This document shows positions 23,725 through 31,307 of a stretch of 64,000 nucleotides of DNA, piece by piece. Origin of the DNA: Enhydrobacter aerosaccus. GTDB lineage: Bacteria > Pseudomonadota > Alphaproteobacteria > Reyranellales > Reyranellaceae. The stretch is taken from assembly GCF_900167455.1 (NCBI RefSeq), contig NZ_FUWJ01000002.1, positions 1,178,305 through 1,242,304 on the forward strand. Reading direction: 5' to 3'. Made by a program: the position numbers and the translations under genes. Every line of letters starts with the position of its first letter. Within the stretch, counting starts at the first letter, position 1. The notes beneath the pieces were generated by a model, which saw only the letters and a list, made by a program, of their open reading frames with translations, made no database searches and was not told where the DNA came from.

Positions 23725-23745
23725 GTATATTGCACCGCAATATAC
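23725..23745. promoter_or_regulatory. Inverted repeat 2 in the urtA/sensor intergenic region
   Basis: GTATATTGC (23725-23733) and GCAATATAC (23737-23745) are perfect nine-base arms around ACC. The first arm overlaps the hexamer ACGTAT (23723-23728), which recurs at 23748-23753 and as ACGTA at 23759-23763. The sequence is AT-rich and lies about 85 bases from urtA and 47 bases from the sensor gene, in the right position to control both. Confidence 0.6.
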
Positions 23746-23791
23746 CGACGTATGGTCCACGTAGGGGGACGATTCAGAGGGGGACTGGCCA

Positions 23792-26700
23792 GTGGCCGGA
23801 CGACAGCGGATAGACCGGGTCAGGCGCCAATATAACCAGTGGGTCGCCAACCAGACGCTGGAGGACTATGCGCTGCGCTTCACCGCCAAGAGCGCCCGCC
23901 GCTGGTCGCCGGCACGCGTCGCCAATACCGCCCTCGGCGCCATCTCGTTCCTCGCCCTCGAAGCGATCGGCGGCACCATCACCCTCAACTACGGCGTGAC
24001 CAACGCCACCGCCGCCATCCTCGTGGTCGGCATCATCATCTTCCTGTGCGGCCTGCCGATCGCCTATTACGCCGCCCGCAGCGGCGTCGATATCGACCTG
24101 CTCACGCGTGGCGCCGGCTTCGGCTACATCGGCTCGACCGTCACCTCGCTGATCTACGCCTCCTTCACCTTCATCTTCCTGGCCATCGAGGCCGTGATCA
24201 TGGCGATGGCGCTGGAACTCTGTTTCCACATCCCGCTCATGATCGGCTACCTGATCAGTGCCCTGGTGATCCTTCCGCTCGTCACCTACGGCATCACCAT
24301 GATCAGCCGCTTCCAGCTCTGGACGCAGCCGTTCTGGATCGTGCTTCACATCCTGCCGTTCGCCGCCATCGCCCTGAACGACCCCGACGCCTTCGTGCAA
24401 TGGAGCTCGTTCAACGGCCAGCATGGGGATGCGTCGGGAAAGCTCGACCTCGTGCTGTTCGGCACCGCCGCGTCGGTCGTCCTGTCGCTGGTGGCGCAGA
24501 TCGGCGAACAGGTCGACTTCCTGCGCTTCCTGCCGGTCGAGGGCCAGCGGTCGCGGGCCGCGTGGTGGACGGCACTGCTGTGCGCCGGTCCGGGATGGAT
24601 CGTGCTCGGCGCGCTGAAGATGCTGGCCGGCGGCTTCCTGACCTTCTTCGCGCTGCGCCACGGCATATCCGCCGATCACGCCGCCGAACCGACCCAGATG
24701 TACCTGGCGGGCTTCCAGTTCGTCCTGTCGCAGCCGCAGGTGGCGCTGGTGCTGACCGGCGCCTTCGTCGTGCTGTCCCAGGTCAAGATCAACGTCACCA
24801 ACGCCTATGCCGGGTCGATCGCCTGGTCCAACTTCTTCTCGCGGCTGACGCACAACCATCCCGGCCGTGTCGTCTGGCTGGTCTTCAATGTCGTGGTGGC
24901 CCTCCTGCTGATGGAGATCGGCGTCTACAAGGCGCTCGAGCACACCCTCGCCCTTTATTCGAACATCGCCATCGCCTGGGTTGGCGCGCTGGTCGCCGAC
25001 CTCGTGATCAACATGCCGCTCGGGCTGCGACCGCCGGAGATGGAGTTCAAGCGCGCCCATCTCTACGACATCAATCCGGTCGGCACCGGCGCGATGGCCC
25101 TGGCGACGATCCTGTCGATCACCGCCTTCTCGGGCGCCCTCGGCCCGACGTTGAAGGCCTTCTCGCCGTTCGTCGCGCTAGCGGTGGCGCTGGTCACCGC
25201 GCCGGCGATCGCGTTTGCCACCGGCGGGCGCTACTACATCGCGCGCACGCCGAAGCGGAGCTGGCAGAAGCTGCCGGCGCTGCAGTGCTGTATCTGCGAG
25301 CACTCCTTCGAGCCCGAGGACATGGCCGCCTGCCCGGCCTATGCCGGGCCGATCTGCTCGCTCTGCTGCTCGCTCGACGCGCGCTGCCACGATCGCTGCA
25401 AGCCGCACGCCCGCATCCAGGCCCAGGTCGCCGAGACTCTGGGCAAGTCGCTGCCCCAGCCCGTCTATGCGGCAATGAATTCGCCGCTGGGCCATTTCAT
25501 CGGCGTGTTCGCGGTCGCCACCGGCCTGTTCGGACTGACGCTGGGGCTCGTCTACCTCCAGACCTCCGGCGAGACCTACGTCAATCCGGTCGAGCTGGGC
25601 GAGGTATTGTGGAAGGTCTTCTTCGCGCTGCTGATCGTGATCGGCGTCTCGGCGTGGCTGTTCGTGCTGGCCCAGCGCAGCCGCCGCGCGGCGGAGGCGG
25701 AGACGCAGCGGCAGACCATGCTGCTGATGCAGGAGATCGACGCCCACAAGCGCACCGACGCCGAGCTGCAGCGCGCCAAGGAAGTGGCGGAATCGGCCAA
25801 CCTCGCCAAGAGCCGCTATGTCGTGGGCATGAGCCACGAGCTGCGCTCGCCGCTCAACGCCATCAGCGGCTATGCGCAGCTGCTGGAGCAGGACAACTCC
25901 ATCCCGCCCAAGCCGGCCGAGCAGGTCCGCGTGATCCGGCGCAGCGCCGACCATCTGTCCGGACTGATCGACGGGCTGCTCGACATCTCCAAGATCGAGG
26001 CCGGCCGGCTCTACCTGTCGCGCGACGAGGTGCGGCTTGGCGACTTCCTCGACCAGCTCGTCGGCATGTTCCGCCTCCAGGCCGCGGCCAAGGGCATCGA
26101 CTTCCACTTCGAGCGGGCGGATTCCCTGCCGCCGGTGATCCATACCGACGAGAAGCGCCTGCGCCAGATCCTGATCAATCTCCTGTCGAACGCGATCAAG
26201 TTCACCGCCGCCGGCCAGGTGAAGTTCGCCGTGCACTACCGCAATCCCGTGGCCGAGTTCGAGATCACCGACACCGGGCCCGGGATTCCGCCGGCGGACA
26301 TCGAGCGCATCTTCGAGCCGTTCGAGCGGGCCTCGCTCGGCACCACGCAGCCGCAGACGGGCACCGGCCTCGGCCTCACCATCACCAAGCTGCTGGCCGG
26401 CGTCATGGGGGGTGACGTGCAGGTCAGCAGCACCGTGGGCCGGGGAAGCACCTTCAGGGTCAAGATCTTCCTGTCGGAGGTGACCAAGCCCACGCCCATG
26501 GCATCGATCGGCGCCAAGGTGTTCGGCTATCATGGCCCGCGCAAGACCGTCGTCGTGGCCGACGACGATCCCACCCATCGCGATCTCCTGCGCGAGGTGC
26601 TGACGCCGCTCGGCTTCATCCTCCTCAGCGCCGCCGATGGCGCGCAATGCCTCGAGCTCGCGCAGCACTGCCGGCCCGATCTTTTCCTGCTCGACATCTC

Positions 26701-27178
26701 GATGCCGAACCTCAACGGCTGGGAAGCCGCGGAGGCCCTGCGCCATGCCGGCCATCACGAGGCCCGCATCCTCATGCTGTCGGCGAGCGCGCTCGAAGCG
26801 CACGGACGGTCCCTCGCCCAGCCCTTCCATGACGGCTACCTGATGAAGCCCGTCGACATTCCGCGCCTGCTCGAGCAGATCGGACGCCTGCTCAGGATCG
26901 AATGGCGCCACGAGCCCATCCCTGCCCGCGACTCGGACTGGAGGTCCCATGCAGAACCCCGCCCGCCGCGCCGTCATGTCGAGGAGCTCATCAGCCTCGG
27001 CCAGATCGGCCATATCCGCGCCATCCAGGCGAGACTCGATCAGCTCAGCATCGACCAGCCAGAGCACCGCGCCTTCGCTTCCAGGATGCGGGGGATCGTC
27101 GATCGCTTCGACCTCGACCGCTACATGGCCGTTCTCCAGGAAATCCGGGACAATGACCGGCGATCCGAAGAAGCGTGA
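23792..27178 (+). CDS. NCS1-type permease fused to hybrid histidine kinase/response regulator
   Basis: A 1128-residue inner-membrane protein. Residues about 20-480 are a permease of the NCS1 cytosine/purine/allantoin type with around 12 hydrophobic segments (LEAIGGTITLNYGV, LSQVKINVTNAYAGSIAWSN). Residues 499-536 are a cysteine-rich segment with nine Cys. Two more membrane segments (about 565-590, 606-627) lead to a coiled coil and HisKA with H682 (SHELRSP). HATPase has N800, DTGPGIP and GTGLGL. REC has D968 and K1019. A helical tail ends the protein. The start is GTG 23792 after GAGGGGGA. It overlaps the downstream regulator gene by 26 bases and is divergent from urtA. I infer that it senses an amide or related N compound, like CbrA-type transporter-kinases. 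That signal is not proven. Confidence 0.9.
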   Translation: MAGRQRIDRVRRQYNQWVANQTLEDYALRFTAKSARRWSPARVANTALGAISFLALEAIGGTITLNYGVTNATAAILVVGIIIFLCGLPIAYYAARSGVDIDLLTRGAGFGYIGSTVTSLIYASFTFIFLAIEAVIMAMALELCFHIPLMIGYLISALVILPLVTYGITMISRFQLWTQPFWIVLHILPFAAIALNDPDAFVQWSSFNGQHGDASGKLDLVLFGTAASVVLSLVAQIGEQVDFLRFLPVEGQRSRAAWWTALLCAGPGWIVLGALKMLAGGFLTFFALRHGISADHAAEPTQMYLAGFQFVLSQPQVALVLTGAFVVLSQVKINVTNAYAGSIAWSNFFSRLTHNHPGRVVWLVFNVVVALLLMEIGVYKALEHTLALYSNIAIAWVGALVADLVINMPLGLRPPEMEFKRAHLYDINPVGTGAMALATILSITAFSGALGPTLKAFSPFVALAVALVTAPAIAFATGGRYYIARTPKRSWQKLPALQCCICEHSFEPEDMAACPAYAGPICSLCCSLDARCHDRCKPHARIQAQVAETLGKSLPQPVYAAMNSPLGHFIGVFAVATGLFGLTLGLVYLQTSGETYVNPVELGEVLWKVFFALLIVIGVSAWLFVLAQRSRRAAEAETQRQTMLLMQEIDAHKRTDAELQRAKEVAESANLAKSRYVVGMSHELRSPLNAISGYAQLLEQDNSIPPKPAEQVRVIRRSADHLSGLIDGLLDISKIEAGRLYLSRDEVRLGDFLDQLVGMFRLQAAAKGIDFHFERADSLPPVIHTDEKRLRQILINLLSNAIKFTAAGQVKFAVHYRNPVAEFEITDTGPGIPPADIERIFEPFERASLGTTQPQTGTGLGLTITKLLAGVMGGDVQVSSTVGRGSTFRVKIFLSEVTKPTPMASIGAKVFGYHGPRKTVVVADDDPTHRDLLREVLTPLGFILLSAADGAQCLELAQHCRPDLFLLDISMPNLNGWEAAEALRHAGHHEARILMLSASALEAHGRSLAQPFHDGYLMKPVDIPRLLEQIGRLLRIEWRHEPIPARDSDWRSHAEPRPPRRHVEELISLGQIGHIRAIQARLDQLSIDQPEHRAFASRMRGIVDRFDLDRYMAVLQEIRDNDRRSEEA

Positions 27179-28082
27179 CGTCGCGCTGATCGTCGACGAC
27201 TCGCCGGAAACGCTCCGGCTGCTCACCGACGCGCTCGACCGCGCCGGCATCACCGTGATGGTCGCGCTCGATGGCGGTGCGGCGCTGCGGATCGTCGAGC
27301 AGATCACGCCCGATATCATCCTGCTCGATGCCATCATGCCGGGCGTCGATGGCTTCGAGACCTGCCGGCGCCTCAAGCGCCGCGGCGATCTCGACAACGT
27401 GCCGGTGATCTTCATGACCGGCCTCAGCGAGACCGAGCATATCGTCAAGGGACTGGAAGCGGGCGGCGTCGACTACCTAACCAAGCCGATCGCCATCGAC
27501 GAGATGCTCGCGCGCATCCGTGTCCACCTGACCAATGCACGCCTCGCCCTCAGCGCGCGCGCCGCCCTCGATGTCGCCGGCCGCTTCCTGATGGCGGTCG
27601 ACGGCGAGGGCCGCCTGCTGTGGGCGACACCGCAGACCCAGAAGTTCCTGGCCACCCTGCGGCGCGAGGACGGGAGCGAGCCGTTCGCGCTGTCGGACGA
27701 GCAGCGCCAATGGCTGCAGCGGATCGTCGGCGCCGCCGAGGCGACACCGCCTGGCAAATCCTCCTTCGAAGGCGAGCGCTTCACGCTCAGCTATCTCGGC
27801 CAGGGCGGTCCCGGCGAAATCCTGCTGCGACTCACCGTCGACGACATGCCGGTCGCCCATGTCGAACTGCGCAAGGAACTCGGCCTGACGGGCCGCGAAT
27901 CGGAGGTCCTGTCGTGGTTGAGCCGCGGCAAGACCAACCGCGACATTGCCCAGATCCTGGGCCTGAGCCCGCGCACCGTCGACAAGCATCTCGAGCAGAT
28001 CTACGAGAAGCTCGGAGTCGAGAACCGCACCTCCGCGGCGGCACTGGCCGCCCGGGTGCTGGGCCGGAAGGGCGACGAGTAG
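27153..28082 (+). CDS. Response regulator, REC-PAS-like-LuxR
   Basis: A 309-residue DNA-binding response regulator. The receiver domain (about 8-125) has D15/D16, phosphoacceptor D59 (ILLDAIMPG), T in FMTGLS and K in DYLTKPI. The middle region (about 140-235) is PAS-like, with LMAVDGEGRLLWATPQTQKF. The LuxR helix-turn-helix (about 243-303) reads TGRESEVLSWLSRGKTNRDI followed by LSPRTVDKHLEQIYEKLG. ATG 27153 lies inside the end of the sensor-kinase gene, so the two are translationally coupled partners. Likely targets are the divergent urtA promoter and its own, where two inverted repeats occur. It ends 18 bases before the convergent esterase gene. Confidence 0.9.
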   Translation: MTGDPKKRDVALIVDDSPETLRLLTDALDRAGITVMVALDGGAALRIVEQITPDIILLDAIMPGVDGFETCRRLKRRGDLDNVPVIFMTGLSETEHIVKGLEAGGVDYLTKPIAIDEMLARIRVHLTNARLALSARAALDVAGRFLMAVDGEGRLLWATPQTQKFLATLRREDGSEPFALSDEQRQWLQRIVGAAEATPPGKSSFEGERFTLSYLGQGGPGEILLRLTVDDMPVAHVELRKELGLTGRESEVLSWLSRGKTNRDIAQILGLSPRTVDKHLEQIYEKLGVENRTSAAALAARVLGRKGDE

Positions 28083-28100
28083 CGGCATCGCGCGGCCCGG

Positions 28101-29195
28101 TCACGGCGCCGCCGGCAGGAACCAGTCGAGGATGCGGCCGTTCTCGTCGCGCGGATAGGTGTGCGAGAGATCGGCGATCTCACGATAGACAACGGCGGCG
28201 CCGGCCGCCTCGAGCGTTCGCTGCGCCGACTGCGCGAGTTCCGGCGGGAACATCCAGTCTCGCGCCCCATGTACGATATGGATCGGCAGGCCCTGCAGCC
28301 GCGTCGCGTCGGCCGACGCCATAAGCATGGGATGGAAGGCCGCCGCGACCGGGGCAAGATGGGTGAAGCGGCAATCACCGCGCAGGCCCAGGACATAGGT
28401 GAAGGTGCCGCCGTCGCTCATGCCGGTCAGCATCTGGCGACCGCTGTCGAGGTTCCAGTCCGCAGCGACGCGGGCGACCATGTCGTCGATATTGGGCCCG
28501 TCGATACCGGGCTCCATCAGCGACCAGGTCGAGCCGCGCGCAGTGGGCGCCAGCACGATGAAGCCGCGCGAGCGCGCCTCGCGCACCCAGCTCCACAGGA
28601 AGGCGCCGCCATTGCCACTGCCGCCATGAAGCGCCACCACCAGCGGCCAGGCACGCGCCGGATCGTAATACTCGGGGACGTAGAACGAGAAGGCGCCGCG
28701 CGTGCCCGCCGGCCCATCGACATGCAGGAAGCCGACGCCGTCGCGGGTCGGGTCGGCCTCCGCCAGCCGCGCCTGAAGCGCCGGGTCGCTGCGCGCCGCA
28801 GCCTCGAGGAAGAACTGGCTCACCGGCCTCAGATGCGCCGCCAGCGGATAGAGCGCTTCGGCGCCGTGCGCATATGACCGCAGGGCGCGATAGGCGGCGA
28901 CGATCGGCTGCTCCGTCTCCGGTGCCGCCACGAAGGCCGAGATGCCTTCCAGCGCGCTCGCCGCCGCCCGTTCGAGGCAATCGCGGAAGGGGCCGAGGCG
29001 GTCCGGCCAGTCGAACGCCCGCGACTGCGCGAGCGCGTCGGGCAGATCGTCGGTGCGCTGGCGCAGGGCCGCGACCAGCTCGATCAACGTCTCCGGTGCC
29101 ACATGGCGGCTGGCGAATTCGAGCGCATGCAGGGCCTGCAGGCTCGGAGGCACCAGGTGGGCGATGACATCGGCCGTGGGGTCGGTTTCGCTCAC
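28101..29195 (-). CDS. Alpha/beta hydrolase, PHB-depolymerase/phospholipase-carboxylesterase type
   Basis: A 364-residue protein. Residues about 1-150 are helical with no recognised domain. Residues about 155-364 are an alpha/beta hydrolase: oxyanion loop VVALHGGSGNGGAFLW, nucleophile elbow TGMSDGGTF (GxSxG), acid in HGARDWMFPP and a His in ADLSHTYPRD. It would cleave esters; no signal peptide was found. The start is GTG 29193-29195, chosen because a GGAGGAA Shine-Dalgarno sits about 6 bases upstream and the longer frame is arginine-rich and unlike protein. It is divergent from the monooxygenase gene, with which it could work: a Baeyer-Villiger product is an ester. Confidence 0.8.
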   Translation of the reverse strand: MSETDPTADVIAHLVPPSLQALHALEFASRHVAPETLIELVAALRQRTDDLPDALAQSRAFDWPDRLGPFRDCLERAAASALEGISAFVAAPETEQPIVAAYRALRSYAHGAEALYPLAAHLRPVSQFFLEAAARSDPALQARLAEADPTRDGVGFLHVDGPAGTRGAFSFYVPEYYDPARAWPLVVALHGGSGNGGAFLWSWVREARSRGFIVLAPTARGSTWSLMEPGIDGPNIDDMVARVAADWNLDSGRQMLTGMSDGGTFTYVLGLRGDCRFTHLAPVAAAFHPMLMASADATRLQGLPIHIVHGARDWMFPPELAQSAQRTLEAAGAAVVYREIADLSHTYPRDENGRILDWFLPAAP

Positions 29196-29335
29196 GCGCT
29201 TCCTCCGTTCGTTCCGAAGATCGAGCCTATCGCGGGACCCGCAGAATTTCGCCTGCCGTTCCTCGCGCCGCCGCGGGCTTGCCACGGCCGGCGACGCGGT
29301 GGACCCTGTGGCAAACAAATCCAGAGGAAACCACC

Positions 29336-30985
29336 ATGCCCGATGCCTCGCACGCCGCACTGCGCCACCTCGACGTCGCCATCGTCGGCGGCGGCCTCGC
29401 CGGCCTCTACGCCATCCATCGCCTGCGCGGCATGGGATTGAAGGTCCGCGCTTACGAGCAGGGCTCGGGTATCGGCGGCACCTGGTTCTGGAACCGCTAT
29501 CCCGGCGCGCGCTGCGATGTGGAGAGCCTGGAATATTCCTACAGCTTCGACGAACAGCTGCAGCAGGACTGGAAGTGGCCGGAGCGCTACGGCACGCAGC
29601 CGCAGATCCTGCGCTACATCAACCACGTCGCCGACCGCTTCGACCTGCGCCGCGACGTGCAGCTCAATACGCGCATCCAGTCGGCGGTGTTCGACAGCAC
29701 GGCCAACGAATGGACGCTGACGACCCGTGAGGGCGAGACAATCAAGGCGCGCTACGTCGTGATGGCGGCCGGCAACCTGTCGACGCCGCGCGTGCCCGAC
29801 TTCAAGGGCATCCACGACTTCAAGGGCAAATGGTACCACACCGGCCTGTGGCCGCAGGAGGGTGTCGATTTCAGCGGCCTGCGCGTGGGCGTGATCGGCA
29901 CCGGCTCGTCGGGCGTGCAGATGATCCCGATCATCGCCCAGCAGGCCCGCCAGCTCACCGTGTTCCAGCGCACCGCCAACTTCAGCCTGCCGGCGCGCAA
30001 CACGCCGATGCCGGAGGAGAAGGAGCGGCGGCACAAGGCCGAGTACGCCCAGCGGCGCGCCGCGGCCATGGAGACACCCTTCGCCATCGGCGGTCATCCC
30101 AAGCCGACCAGGAAGACGCTCGAGGTCCCGGCCGAGGAACGCGCCCGGACTTACGAGGCCAAGTGGCAGGAAGGCGGCTCGATCAGCTACCTCTATTCCT
30201 ACACCGACCTGCTGGTGAGCAAGGAAGCCAACGACACCGCCTCCGAGTTCGTCCGCGACAAGATCCGCTCGATCGTGAAGGACCCGCGCACCGCCGAGCT
30301 CCTGGCGCCGAAGGATCATCCGATCGGCACCAAGCGGCTCTGCCTCGATACCAACTACTACGAGACCTACAACCGGCCGAACGTGTCGCTTGTCGATGTG
30401 CGCTCCGATCCGATCCAGGAGATCACGCCGAAGGGGGTGCGCCTCGCCTCCGGCGCGGAATACGAGCTCGATGCGCTCTGCTTCGCCACCGGCTTCGACG
30501 CCATGACCGGCGCGCTGAACGAGATCGACATACGCACCACCGACGGCGCGGTTCTGCGCCAGCACTGGGAGGGCGGGCCGCTCACCTATCTCGGCCTGAT
30601 GGTGGCGGGCTTCCCCAACATGTTCATCGTCACCGGCCCCGGCAGCCCCGGCGTGAAGACGCAGATGATCGCCAGCATCGAGCAGCATGTCGACTGGATC
30701 GCCAATGCCATCCGCTATCTCGGCGAGCATCGGCTCGATCGCATCGAGCCGACGGCGCAGGCCGAACAGGACTGGGTCGCGCATGTGAACGCGGTCGCCG
30801 ACAGCACGCTCTATCCGCTCGCCAACTCCTGGTACGTGGGCGCCAACATCCCCGGCAAGCCGCGCGTATTCATGCCGTATGTCGGCGGCTTCGACCGCTA
30901 CAAGAAGCATTCCGAAGCCATCGCGGTGCGCGGCTACGAGGGCTTCACGTTGAGCCGCCACGAGACGGCCGCGGTGGCGTCCTGA
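29336..30985 (+). CDS. Flavin-containing monooxygenase, type I Baeyer-Villiger family
   Basis: A 549-residue FAD/NADPH monooxygenase. The FAD Rossmann motif is VGGGLAG (17-23), followed by IGGTWFWNRYPGARCDVES typical of cyclohexanone-monooxygenase relatives. The Baeyer-Villiger fingerprint FxGxxxHxxxWP is F162, G164, H168, W172, P173, and the NADPH motif GTGSSG is at 188-193. Such enzymes turn ketones into esters or lactones with O2. ATG 29336 has a strong AGAGGAAA Shine-Dalgarno. The divergent esterase gene starts 140 bases away, suggesting ketone-to-ester-to-acid degradation, though the substrate is unknown. Confidence 0.92.
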   Translation: MPDASHAALRHLDVAIVGGGLAGLYAIHRLRGMGLKVRAYEQGSGIGGTWFWNRYPGARCDVESLEYSYSFDEQLQQDWKWPERYGTQPQILRYINHVADRFDLRRDVQLNTRIQSAVFDSTANEWTLTTREGETIKARYVVMAAGNLSTPRVPDFKGIHDFKGKWYHTGLWPQEGVDFSGLRVGVIGTGSSGVQMIPIIAQQARQLTVFQRTANFSLPARNTPMPEEKERRHKAEYAQRRAAAMETPFAIGGHPKPTRKTLEVPAEERARTYEAKWQEGGSISYLYSYTDLLVSKEANDTASEFVRDKIRSIVKDPRTAELLAPKDHPIGTKRLCLDTNYYETYNRPNVSLVDVRSDPIQEITPKGVRLASGAEYELDALCFATGFDAMTGALNEIDIRTTDGAVLRQHWEGGPLTYLGLMVAGFPNMFIVTGPGSPGVKTQMIASIEQHVDWIANAIRYLGEHRLDRIEPTAQAEQDWVAHVNAVADSTLYPLANSWYVGANIPGKPRVFMPYVGGFDRYKKHSEAIAVRGYEGFTLSRHETAAVAS

Positions 30986-31307
30986 TGCGATAAAAAAGCG
31001 ATTTTTCCCGAAACGTACAGGACCATCGCGCAAGCGCTTGATCGGCAAAGACTTTGCGCCGGACCTCGACGAAACTTCGGGAACGTTCGTGAATTCGGGA
31101 AAACCGCCGGCAGGATGCTGCGGCCCGCGCATCGCGGGTTTTTCCCCTTCATGCGACAGCGCGACGGGCGATTCTCCGCGGCGGCGAGGCTGAGGAAACG
31201 GGCTTTCAACGCCATCATGGGCGCATCATACGCCCGCCGCGCCGCGACCGATGATTATGGTCACTTACGAGTCGTCGGCCGAATTCCTCGTTGAAGCGGT
31301 AAGCGCC
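30986..31307 (+). other. Gene-free gap with an intrinsic terminator at 31124-31143
   Basis: No coding sequence is convincing here. A hairpin CCCGCG (31124-31129), CAT, CGCGGG (31133-31138) followed by TTTTT (31139-31143) is a good plus-strand terminator, 139 bases after the monooxygenase stop. The stretch before it contains GCGATAAAAAAGCGATTTTT near 30985-31005, an AT-rich break. Either the monooxygenase mRNA has a long 3' end or a short RNA is transcribed from within. A small hairpin GGGCG/CGCCC occurs around 31220-31240. Nothing else is visible. Confidence 0.55.

Noticed and set aside
25178..27448. Very long open frame on the minus strand across the sensor-kinase gene (about 750 codons), and a similar one in a second plus-strand frame at 23839-26415
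   Set aside because: Both mirror the codon bias of the GC-rich real gene; their translations are rich in Arg, Gly and His, with no recognisable domain, whereas the 23792-27178 frame contains all kinase motifs.
29192..31132. Minus-strand open frame of about 646 codons opposite the monooxygenase
   Set aside because: It is the complement of a gene with clear FAD, NADPH and Baeyer-Villiger motifs; the translation shows no family features.
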